Notes under the pieces: model-generated | Databases searched by the model: none | What the model saw: the letters and a program-made list of their open reading frames with translations, nothing else | What the model was told of the DNA's origin: nothing | Translations under genes and position numbers: made by a program | NCBI RefSeq assembly: GCF_900106785.1 | Contig: NZ_LT629845.1 | Location: 311,028-375,027, forward strand | DNA length: 64,000 bases | Direction of reading: 5' to 3' | From: Prevotellamassilia timonensis | GTDB taxonomy: Bacteria; Bacteroidota; Bacteroidia; Bacteroidales; Bacteroidaceae | Part shown: positions 55,684 to 63,279 of the stretch, one piece after another | How positions within the stretch are numbered: the first letter of the stretch is position 1 | Layout of the letters: the number at the start of each line of letters is the position of its first letter

Positions 55684-57342
55684 TTATTTATAGAGGAAAC
55701 GTTTGATGCTGCGTTTCGGTGTCTTTTCAAACTCCGTTTTATGGAGTTCGACTGACGAAATGCGCTCGTATGCAGCCACCATGACGTTAAGGTCCTTGCG
55801 GTTTTGCTCCATGGCCATGCGCAATCCGTTCTCGTCCAATCCGTCGCGTTCGGCCTCGTCGTAGTCGGGGTGTATTAGAGCCACAAGCTTTTCGTCGCGC
55901 TGCACCACGATGCTCTCATTAACGTATGGCAGCGTGTTGAGTTTGTCCTCAATTTCCTCAGGGTAAATGTTTTGTCCCGAGGCGCCAAGTAGCATGTTCT
56001 TGCTGCGTCCGCGTATAAACAAGTTGCCTTCAGCGTCCATCACGCCCAAATCGCCTGTATGGTACCAACCGTCAACGAGTGTAGATTTTGTGGCTTCGGG
56101 GTTTTTGAAATAGCCGAGCATCACATTGGCGCCGCGTGTCAGAATTTCGCCCACAGTGTGTTGGGGGTCAGGACTGTCAATCTTTATTTCCATGCGGGGC
56201 GCAGCCTTGCCACATGAGCCTTTCTTAAACTTTTGCCAATCCTCGTACGAAATGATGGGCGCACATTCTGTAGCACCATAGCCCACCGTGTAGGGGAAAT
56301 GTATTTTATTGAGCAAATCTTCCACCTCGCTGTTGAATGCAGCGCCACCAATGATGATTTCGTAGAAGTTTCCGCCGAAAGCCTCAACCAGTCCCTGACG
56401 CACTTTGTCAAGAATACGTCCGCTTATGAAGGGCAGCTTGAGCAACACTTTCATGCTGGGCGTTTGCAACTTGGGCAACACATTCTTTTTGATAATCTTT
56501 TCGATAATCAGCGGCACTGAGATAACAATGACGGGTTTGATTTCGCCAAACGCCTTCAACACAATTTTGGGTGAAGGTATGCGCGTGAGGTAGTATACGT
56601 GGCAGCCGTGTATAAATTCGAAAATAAACTCGAAAGCCATACCATACATGTGGGCTAGGGGCAGCATCGATATCACGCTGTCGCCGCGGTGCACTTGTTT
56701 GCCGAGCACCTCGATGGCAAATTGATAATTCGACCACAATGCGCGGAAAGGCAGCATCACGCCTTTTGAGTTAGATGTGGTGCCGCTGGTGTAGTTGATA
56801 AGCGCCAAAGCGTCGGGGTCGGCAGCATGTGTATAGCTGATGTGTTCCTTTCTGAAATATTTGGGATATTTGCGGCCAAACAGTTCGTTGAGCCTTTCGC
56901 GTGCATCAGTCAGCAGTTCGGTGCGTGACAGGAGTACCGAGTAGTCGGGAATGTTGATAATGCCCTCAAGGTGAGGCATGGCCTGTGCGTCGAGTTCGGG
57001 CCAAACCATGTCGCCCACAAAGAGAATTTTAGCTTCAGAGTGGTTAACAATGTCGTGCACTTGCTGCGCCTTAAATTCATGCAAAATAGGCACCGCCACC
57101 GCACCATACGTCAGTGTGGCCAAAAAGGCTGTAGCCCAGTTGGCACTATTGCGGCCGCACAGGGCAATCTTGTCACCCTTGGCAACACCTGCATTTTCAA
57201 ACAGGATATGGAGCTTCTCAATTTTTCGTGCTACGTCCTTGTATTGCAAGGTCACACCTTGATAGTCGGTTAGTGCGTCAAGGTCCCAATTCTTTTTGAG
57301 ACTCTCAGCTATCAAGTCGACGAAATCGGTATATGTTTCCAT
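55684..57342 (-). CDS. long-chain-fatty-acid CoA ligase / AMP-binding enzyme
   Basis: A 552-residue adenylate-forming enzyme that activates a carboxylic acid with ATP and attaches it to CoA. The AMP-binding motif is INYTSGTTSNSKGVMLPF (about residues 182-199). VGYGATECAPIISYE (about 355) and GWYHTGDLGVMDAEGNLFIRG-like text (GDLGVMDAEGNLFI, about 425) are further core motifs. The C-terminal lysine region is FEKTPKRSIKRFLY. The family in Bacteroidota is annotated as long-chain acyl-CoA synthetase; the chain length is not deducible. Promoter at 57426-57457. Confidence 0.88.
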   Translation of the reverse strand: METYTDFVDLIAESLKKNWDLDALTDYQGVTLQYKDVARKIEKLHILFENAGVAKGDKIALCGRNSANWATAFLATLTYGAVAVPILHEFKAQQVHDIVNHSEAKILFVGDMVWPELDAQAMPHLEGIINIPDYSVLLSRTELLTDARERLNELFGRKYPKYFRKEHISYTHAADPDALALINYTSGTTSNSKGVMLPFRALWSNYQFAIEVLGKQVHRGDSVISMLPLAHMYGMAFEFIFEFIHGCHVYYLTRIPSPKIVLKAFGEIKPVIVISVPLIIEKIIKKNVLPKLQTPSMKVLLKLPFISGRILDKVRQGLVEAFGGNFYEIIIGGAAFNSEVEDLLNKIHFPYTVGYGATECAPIISYEDWQKFKKGSCGKAAPRMEIKIDSPDPQHTVGEILTRGANVMLGYFKNPEATKSTLVDGWYHTGDLGVMDAEGNLFIRGRSKNMLLGASGQNIYPEEIEDKLNTLPYVNESIVVQRDEKLVALIHPDYDEAERDGLDENGLRMAMEQNRKDLNVMVAAYERISSVELHKTEFEKTPKRSIKRFLYK

Positions 57343-57425
57343 CTGAGGTATTTGATAGGCCGGGTTAGCACATCGTATTTAAGTAGAAGTATAGTCTAAC
57401 TCGGCACATTGAATAATGTTTTGTG

Positions 57426-57457
57426 CAAAAGTAGTAAAAAAAATAGCCTTTCACAAA
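57426..57457 (-). promoter_or_regulatory. promoter of the acyl-CoA synthetase gene
   Basis: On the minus strand TTTG (57457-57454), 20 bp, TACTTTTG (57433-57426), with a leader of about 75 nt. Confidence 0.75.
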
Positions 57458-57508
57458 GCGTATGGGCAATTATTTCACCAATCCCAAACGTTACGCCTAA
57501 AAAATACG

Positions 57509-57516
57509 TACTTTTG
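57509..57516 (+). promoter_or_regulatory. candidate mltG -7 box
   Basis: TACTTTTG on the plus strand fits TAnnTTTG, but the -33 region lacks a clear TTTG. The IS982-end element at 57533-57700 lies between this box and the mltG start at 57722, so it would be transcribed in the mltG leader. Confidence 0.4.
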
Positions 57517-57532
57517 CGATGCTAAACCATTA

Positions 57533-57700
57533 ACCCGTTGGCGGAATTCTTGATTAGCGGGTTAACAAGTTGATGGGCTGACAGGTAAGTTGGTTTTGCA
57601 CTGCCTACCCGTGTTTTTAAGACAGAAAGGCAAGGAACGTATGAACTTGGCTAACGAACCCGTTGGATTGTCAACTTGTTTACAAATTCCGCCAACGTGT
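57533..57700. mobile_element. MITE-like element with IS982-type ends
   Basis: ACCCGTTGGCGGAATT (57534-57548) and the inverse AATTCCGCCAAC (57685-57696) match the terminal repeats of the IS982 element at 33.3 kb, including the outer ACCC. The interior of about 135 bp has no ORF and contains inverted stretches such as GCGGGTTAACAAGTTG with CAACTTG. This looks like a non-autonomous derivative that the IS982 transposase could mobilise. Confidence 0.65.
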
Positions 57701-57721
57701 ACTTAATAAATTGAGTGTATT

Positions 57722-58747
57722 ATGACAGACAAACAAAAAAAAATAACAAGCATTGCAGCTGCGGCCGTTGTCATTGTGGCCATATTGATATACTGGCTTT
57801 TCTTCTCAAGTTTCAGCTCAAGCCGCAAGCCCTCGTTTGTTTATATTGACAGCGACGACACCCCCGACTCTGTATATGTAAAGCTCGACAAGGCTGCAAA
57901 ACCCTCGCAAATGGTTGGACTCAAGCTTTGCGCTTTCGTGGTGAATTATGGTTCGCATGTTCACCTAGGGCGTTATGCCACGGGCGATGGTGTTAGCACA
58001 TTCCGCTTAATTCGTAATTTGCGTGGTGGCCGCCAGTCCGCCGTCGAACTTGTCATACCCGTGGTGCACACCATGAATGACCTTGCAGGCCGATTGTCAC
58101 AACAACTCGAGGCCGACTCAGCCACATTGGCCGCCACGTTTAAGGACGGCAAGGTGCTAACGCCATTAGGTGTCGACACCGCCACAGTGCCTTGCTTGTT
58201 CATACCCAACACCTACGAGGTGTATTGGGACATTACACCGCAGAAATTGATGCAGCGTATGAAAAAAGAACACGATGCCTATTGGACATCGGCGCGCAAG
58301 CAACAGGCCAAGGCAGCAGGCCTCACCCCCGACGAGGCTTACACCTTGGCATCAATTGTAGAGCAGGAGTCGGCCAATGAGGGCGAACGCCCGATGATAG
58401 CCGGTATGTATCTCAACCGCTTGCACCAAGGCATGAAACTGCAGGCCGACCCCACCGTAAAGTATGCTCTGCACGATTTTGCGTTGCGTCGCATCATGAT
58501 AAACCATTTGAGTGTCAATAGCCCATACAACACTTACCGCAATGTAGGCCTGCCCATAGGCCCTATATGTATACCATCGCTCAATGCCATACAGTCGGTG
58601 CTCAACTACGCACACCACAACTATATATATATGTGTGCCAAAGAGGACTTTTCGGGCACGCACAATTTTGCTGCCACTTACGAGGAACATACAGCAAACG
58701 CCAAGCGCTATGCTGAGGCACTCAACAAGCGCGGCATAGCAAAATAA
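57722..58747 (+). CDS. mltG: endolytic transglycosylase MltG
   Basis: A 341-residue inner-membrane lytic transglycosylase that cuts nascent glycan strands and sets their length. One N-terminal membrane segment (about 9-30) precedes the periplasmic YceG domain. The catalytic Glu lies in ASIVEQESANEGERPMIAGM (about residue 214), followed by YLNRLHQGMKLQADPTVKYAL and NSPYNTYRNVGLPIGPI, which are diagnostic. The vsr gene follows after 10 bp. The leader contains an IS982-type MITE. Confidence 0.94.
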   Translation: MTDKQKKITSIAAAAVVIVAILIYWLFFSSFSSSRKPSFVYIDSDDTPDSVYVKLDKAAKPSQMVGLKLCAFVVNYGSHVHLGRYATGDGVSTFRLIRNLRGGRQSAVELVIPVVHTMNDLAGRLSQQLEADSATLAATFKDGKVLTPLGVDTATVPCLFIPNTYEVYWDITPQKLMQRMKKEHDAYWTSARKQQAKAAGLTPDEAYTLASIVEQESANEGERPMIAGMYLNRLHQGMKLQADPTVKYALHDFALRRIMINHLSVNSPYNTYRNVGLPIGPICIPSLNAIQSVLNYAHHNYIYMCAKEDFSGTHNFAATYEEHTANAKRYAEALNKRGIAK

Positions 58748-58757
58748 GCGCATAAGT

Positions 58758-59306
58758 ATGGCCCAGTTGTTGCCCAAAAGCATTGACGTGCTGACTCCCG
58801 AGCAGCGGCACCGCTGCATGTCGCACATTCGTAGCAGCAACACGCGGCCGGAGCGCATGGTGCGCCGTTTCTTGTTTGCATGCGGCATGCGTTTCCGCAA
58901 AAATGTAAAGGCTTTGCCCGGCACCCCCGACATCGTGTTGCGCAAGTATCGCACCGTGATATTTGTAAATGGTTGTTTTTGGCATGGGCACGAAGCCTGT
59001 AAATACTATCATTTGCCAAAGACGAACACTGCGTTTTGGCGCGACAAAATCAGCCGCAACCGCCAGCGCGATGCGCGCAATGTGGTGCAACTGCAGCATC
59101 AGGGTTGGCATGTAATAGTCATTTGGGAGTGTGAGTTGAAGCCGGCAGTGCGTGTCGGCACACTCGATGCGCTTTATTTAAAACTCAACCGCTATTTCTT
59201 ACAACAATACGAGGTCGTTTCGGCATATCATCATGCCGAAACGACCTCGTGTCTGTTACAGGCAGCCGAACCCGCTGCCGGTTATGAACGTTCAAATGAG
59301 GATTGA
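58758..59306 (+). CDS. very short patch repair (Vsr-type) endonuclease
   Basis: A 182-residue Vsr-type endonuclease. DVLTPEQRHRCMSHIRSSNT, PGTPDIVLRKYRTVIFVNGCFWHGHEAC and WRDKISRNRQRD are the family blocks, including the catalytic Asp and His. Vsr nicks T:G mismatches arising from 5-methylcytosine deamination and usually accompanies a cytosine methyltransferase; none is seen in this window. The last 35 codons extend beyond the usual end and run through a perfect 18-bp hairpin (59209-59250), so the C-terminal tail (HHAETTSCLLQAAEP) is atypical. Confidence 0.88.
   Translation: MAQLLPKSIDVLTPEQRHRCMSHIRSSNTRPERMVRRFLFACGMRFRKNVKALPGTPDIVLRKYRTVIFVNGCFWHGHEACKYYHLPKTNTAFWRDKISRNRQRDARNVVQLQHQGWHVIVIWECELKPAVRVGTLDALYLKLNRYFLQQYEVVSAYHHAETTSCLLQAAEPAAGYERSNED
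59209..59250. terminator. hairpin within the 3' end of vsr
   Basis: ACGAGGTCGTTTCGGCAT pairs perfectly with ATGCCGAAACGACCTCGT around a 6-base loop. No T-run follows on either strand, so it may stabilise the mRNA end or act as a weak bidirectional terminator between convergent genes. Confidence 0.55.
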
Positions 59307-59348
59307 TGCGCAAGTATGTGCGTGTATCGTACCAAAGTTGTGCAAGTG

Positions 59349-60797
59349 TCACGCTTTGGAGGCGTCACCCTGTTGGTTTGCCGAGGTTCGGAATATCTTA
59401 TACCCCAAAGCCGCAATGGCTATGCTCATCACAGGACTGATGATGTTGAAAAAACAATAAGGCAGATAAACCATGGTAGGCACCCCCAACACTGTGGCCT
59501 GTGTCATGCCGCACGTGTTCCATGGCACAAGCACTGAGGTGACTGTCACGCTGTCCTCGGTGGTGCGGCTTAGCAACCGGCGTTCAAATCCTTGACGGTC
59601 GAATATGCGTCTGAACATATTGCCAGTAAGCAATATGCAGATGTACTGGTCCGCCACAGCCAAATTAAGCATCAAACCGCTGCACACAGTTGAGGCTACC
59701 AGGCTGGTGCGCCCTTTTATCATACGCACAAACAGCCGGGTGATGCCGCGCACCATGCCGCCAGCCTCCATGGCACCGCCAAAACACATGGCACAGATTA
59801 TCAGCCAAATTGTGCCCATCATGCCAGCCATGCCACGTGTGGCCACAAGCGATGTGAGTACGGGGTTGTCAGTTGGTATGGATGTGCTGCCATAAATGCT
59901 CTGCATGGCCCCCTTAAACAAGTTGTCGCCAGCAATGTCGTGCAGCACTTGTTGTTGAAAAATCAAAGCAAAAATAACCGCCAACAGTGTGGATAAAAAC
60001 AGCGTAACAACAGGTGGCAGACGTTTGGCTATCATAAATCCCGTAAGCACAGGCACAAGCAGCAACCAAGGAGTTATGCAGAAACGGTCTTTAATGGTGG
60101 CCGTAAACAGTGATATCTCATGTGTGCTGTTGGTATCTTGTACAAAGCCTGCAATGGCAAAAATCAGCAGCGCGATGCTCAGTGAGGGTATAGTAGTAAT
60201 GAGCATGTAGCGAATGTGCTTGAACAAAGGCACGTTGACGGCCCCCGAAGCCAACACCGTTGTGTCGGACAATGGCGATATCTTGTCGCCAAAATATGCA
60301 CCGCTGATAATGGCACCAGCAATCCAGCCGTCGTCAAATCCCTGGGCACGTCCAATGCCCATGAGGGCTATGCCAATGGTGGCTATGGTGGTCCACGAGC
60401 TGCCTGTCATGACGCTGACAATGGCCGATATGATGCAAGTTGAAGCCAAAAATATATCGGGGTGTATAATTTGTATGCCATAATAGATGAGCGAAGGCAC
60501 CACACCGCTCACCATCCATGTGCCGCTGAGGGCACCAATTAGTAGCAAAATGAGTATGGCACTTGTCACGCTTGAGATGTTGTGCGTGATAGCATTCTCA
60601 AAATCCTTCCATGGAATGCGCAAAAAACAGGTACCAATCAGCACGCAGATGGCTGATACGGCCAGCAGTGTAACTTGGCTTGCACCCGATAGCGAGTCGC
60701 TGCCATAGGTGCGTACAGTGGCTACCAGCATCAGTACAAGTACAATGATAGGCAGGAGCGATAATAGAGCCGAAGGCGTTTTCTTGTTAGTTGTCAT
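59349..60797 (-). CDS. nhaC: Na+/H+ antiporter, NhaC family
   Basis: A 482-residue membrane protein with about 11-12 hydrophobic segments. SVMTGSSWTTIATIGIALMGIG, GAIISGAYFGDKISPLSDTTVLA and CGMTQATVLGVPTMVYLPY are NhaC hallmarks. The family exchanges sodium for protons (some members use malate/lactate), helping with sodium and pH balance. Start at 60797 (MTTNKKTPSALLSLLPIIV). A promoter lies just upstream (60818-60848). Confidence 0.9.
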   Translation of the reverse strand: MTTNKKTPSALLSLLPIIVLVLMLVATVRTYGSDSLSGASQVTLLAVSAICVLIGTCFLRIPWKDFENAITHNISSVTSAILILLLIGALSGTWMVSGVVPSLIYYGIQIIHPDIFLASTCIISAIVSVMTGSSWTTIATIGIALMGIGRAQGFDDGWIAGAIISGAYFGDKISPLSDTTVLASGAVNVPLFKHIRYMLITTIPSLSIALLIFAIAGFVQDTNSTHEISLFTATIKDRFCITPWLLLVPVLTGFMIAKRLPPVVTLFLSTLLAVIFALIFQQQVLHDIAGDNLFKGAMQSIYGSTSIPTDNPVLTSLVATRGMAGMMGTIWLIICAMCFGGAMEAGGMVRGITRLFVRMIKGRTSLVASTVCSGLMLNLAVADQYICILLTGNMFRRIFDRQGFERRLLSRTTEDSVTVTSVLVPWNTCGMTQATVLGVPTMVYLPYCFFNIISPVMSIAIAALGYKIFRTSANQQGDASKA

Positions 60798-60817
60798 GTT
60801 TAGTTATTTGTCTTATG

Positions 60818-60848
60818 CAAAAATACGGAATGAGGTTAAAATGCTCAA
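60818..60848 (-). promoter_or_regulatory. nhaC promoter
   Basis: On the minus strand CTTG (60848-60845), 19 bp, TATTTTTG (60825-60818), about 20 bp before the ATG. Confidence 0.6.
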
Positions 60849-61073
60849 GAATATGCAGTAAATCTATTCAAATATGCAGGTGTGACGGCGATTTATGCAA
60901 TTTGGCGTGCCGTTGTAGATAGGAAATGTTTTACAATGTCCACATTCCGGTGGTTGCGCCACAGGGCTTGCACTTTACGTGCAGACAAGCGGCACAAGTG
61001 CAGACGCGTGCAGACAAGTGTAGTGCACACAAATCAGAGGCTTGTATTGCCTGTCAGACGAAAAATCTTCAAA

Positions 61074-61414
61074 TTGTCTGCACTCTGCACTTTTGCTTGT
61101 AACCGATTGATAATCACATAGTTTATGAGTGTAGACAACACTGCATTTTGTCTGCACTGCCGTCTGCACAACCCCCTAACGGTGGGGCGACGTAATGGCA
61201 CGGAAAGGTGGACTTTACGCTTTAGGGAGAGCGGATTTTGGGTTGCTCCGAATGGATATTCTGCCGCCTATGACAGAAAAAACTCTCGCCCGTTGTTGTT
61301 TACACTCATAGGCAGGCGTGCAGATGGTAGTGTACATGGTTATGATAGTTGTATGCACAGCGTAATACGTTGAATATCAGCTAAAAAACATCGAAAAGTG
61401 CAGAGTGCAGACAA
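61074..61414. repeat. paired-arm repeat element, locus D
   Basis: The left arm is TTGTCTGCAC (61074-61083), TTGATAATCA (61107-61116) and GTGTAGACAA (61129-61138), 65 bp. The right side has TTGTTTACAC (61297-61306) and GTGCAGACAA (61405-61414), a longer and less regular arm. The central motif is GGTTGCTCCG (61241-61250; minus-strand CGGAGCAACC). Inverted words GTGCAGAC also occur before the left arm (about 60979-61020), so the element may start earlier. It fills most of the divergent gap between nhaC and ravA; I see no gene there. Confidence 0.68.
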
Positions 61415-61539
61415 ATACTCAAAAAGTTGATTATGTGGTGCACCGACAGCCGGATCGTGGTGTCAGGACAAACTACACTGCTACGCAACAAAACTTTTAG
61501 TTTGGTAATTTGAGAAATAGCTTTAAGTTGGTTGGGTAA

Positions 61540-61616
61540 TGTGACTGAGAACGCGGTGGGCAGATGCGCCCGAGATAGTGTTTTCAACATATAAATAATT
61601 TTGAGCACCTACTTAT
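61540..61616. repeat. right half of an H4-type hairpin element
   Basis: From ATGTGACTGAGAACG the sequence follows the right half of element H4 (CAGATGCGCC, TTTCAA, AATTTTGAGCACCTACTTA) to 61616. No matching left half with an apex is visible, so the element is truncated. Its terminal TTTTG supplies the -33 box of the ravA promoter. Confidence 0.6.
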
Positions 61617-61630
61617 TAGTGCTACCTTTG
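61600..61630 (+). promoter_or_regulatory. promoter of the ravA-viaA operon
   Basis: TTTG (61600-61603), 19 bp, TACCTTTG (61623-61630), about 40 bp before the ATG at 61672. The -33 box lies within the end of a hairpin element. Confidence 0.75.
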
Positions 61631-61671
61631 CATCGACTTAGCTGGATAGGCTGTTTTATGCACAAACAATA

Positions 61672-63279
61672 ATGAATACACTACAATCACGTATGACGCA
61701 TCTGTTGCGCTATTTGCAGCGGGGCATTTACGAAAAAAATACAGAAATGGCCCTGGCGCTGTTGGCAGCGTTGGCGGGTGAAAGCATCTTGTTGCTTGGC
61801 CCTCCGGGGGTGGCAAAATCGATGGTAGCACGTCGGTTGAAAAAGGCTTTTGGCGGTGCCACGTCGTTTGAATATTTAATGTCGAGATTTTCAACCCCCG
61901 ACGAGATATTTGGCCCCGTAAGCATAGCAAGGCTCAAGTCCGACGATGTGTATGAAAGGGCAACCGAAGGATTTCTGCCCACGGCCGATGTGGTGTTTCT
62001 TGACGAGATATGGAAGGCAGGTCCTGCCATACAGAATACGCTGCTGACGGTGCTGAATGAAAAATTGTTCCGCAATGGTAATAAAGAGCTGCACTTGCCG
62101 CTAAAATTGCTGGTGGCAGCTTCGAACGAACTTCCGGCCCAAGGCGAAGGACTCGAAGCCCTGTGGGACCGCTTTGTTATTCGCGTAGTGTGCCGTTGCA
62201 TACAGAGTGAATCGGTTTTCAGGCAAATGCTATGCTGCGACGATGACGAGCCATGTGCCGACGAGGAGGTGGCAGAGCCTATTACCGCAGATGAATATGC
62301 CCTTTGGCAACGTGAGGCACACAAAGTGGCATTGAGTCAGGATTTGCTCGAATCCATATCGTGTATCCGCCAAGAGTTTAAGCGTGTAGAGATTGAGAAT
62401 ACGGAGTTGCCACGTAGCATATATGTGAGCGACCGTCGTTGGAAACACATTGCTGCCTTGTTGCGCACATCGGCCTATTTACAGGGGCGCACATCGGCCA
62501 CGCGTGCCGACCTGCTGACAATGTATCATTGCTTGTGGAATGAGCCTGTTGAGATAGCAGCTGTCAGGTCAATTGTTATAAAGTCAATATTCGCCCCTCA
62601 CGTTCAGCGCCTCGAAACCTTGGCCGCTGGTGTGAAGGCCGACTTGCGTGCCCGCCGTGCCGACGAGGCTTTGGCCAAAGCTGTGCGCGAGAATGACCAC
62701 CGCGATGACGATTTGCTGATTGTCGACCGCTTCTTTTATCAGATTGAAAATCATGGTACGGGCCATACCTATGTGTTTGTAACCGACTTTAAGCGTATGC
62801 CGGTACGCAGCAAATTGGCAGCACCGGCACAAGGGGTGATTTATAAAGACCCAACGCACAACGGGCGGCAAATAGTGCGTTTGTTCTCGCCTGACATCAT
62901 GGCCGGCATTCCGCGTCAAAACCGCGAGCAGGTGACGTTGTGCCGCGACAGCGATCACATATATATAAATGGTATAGCATTCAAAATGCGCCATGTGGGA
63001 GCTGCTGTAATGAATCCGGCAGATGGCAGTATCGGTGGGTTGTTTGACAATGCAAATGTGGCGTCAAACGCTGATGTGGCATCAACCACAACTTATGCAC
63101 ATTACGAGGACGATGTGGAGCAGGTATGTAATGACGCCGACTCCTTGAAACGGGCTTTGGAGCAGAACATCTTTGTGAGTGACGACGACCGCAAGGAGGT
63201 TGATGCTTACTTGCAGTCATTTTACAAGCAAGTGGCTTTGTGCCGCGTTGATATACGCCGATTGCTGTATGACGAATGA
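61672..63279 (+). CDS. ravA: MoxR-type AAA+ ATPase, RavA-like
   Basis: A 535-residue AAA+ ATPase. Walker A is LLGPPGVAKSMVARRL (about residues 42-57), Walker B DVVFLDEIWKAGPAIQNTLL (about 105) and sensor 1 LLVAASNELPAQGEG. SRFSTPDEIFGPVSI is typical of the RavA branch of MoxR proteins. The C-terminal 200 residues carry the LARA-like/extension region. In E. coli RavA acts with ViaA and binds the lysine decarboxylase; the partner in Bacteroidota is unknown. The stop overlaps the start of the ViaA-like gene by 11 bp, a sign of coupled translation. Confidence 0.88.
   Translation: MNTLQSRMTHLLRYLQRGIYEKNTEMALALLAALAGESILLLGPPGVAKSMVARRLKKAFGGATSFEYLMSRFSTPDEIFGPVSIARLKSDDVYERATEGFLPTADVVFLDEIWKAGPAIQNTLLTVLNEKLFRNGNKELHLPLKLLVAASNELPAQGEGLEALWDRFVIRVVCRCIQSESVFRQMLCCDDDEPCADEEVAEPITADEYALWQREAHKVALSQDLLESISCIRQEFKRVEIENTELPRSIYVSDRRWKHIAALLRTSAYLQGRTSATRADLLTMYHCLWNEPVEIAAVRSIVIKSIFAPHVQRLETLAAGVKADLRARRADEALAKAVRENDHRDDDLLIVDRFFYQIENHGTGHTYVFVTDFKRMPVRSKLAAPAQGVIYKDPTHNGRQIVRLFSPDIMAGIPRQNREQVTLCRDSDHIYINGIAFKMRHVGAAVMNPADGSIGGLFDNANVASNADVASTTTYAHYEDDVEQVCNDADSLKRALEQNIFVSDDDRKEVDAYLQSFYKQVALCRVDIRRLLYDE

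Noticed and set aside
57533-57700. Riboswitch or attenuator before mltG
   Set aside because: The inverted ends match the IS982 terminal repeats, so a MITE explains the structure better.
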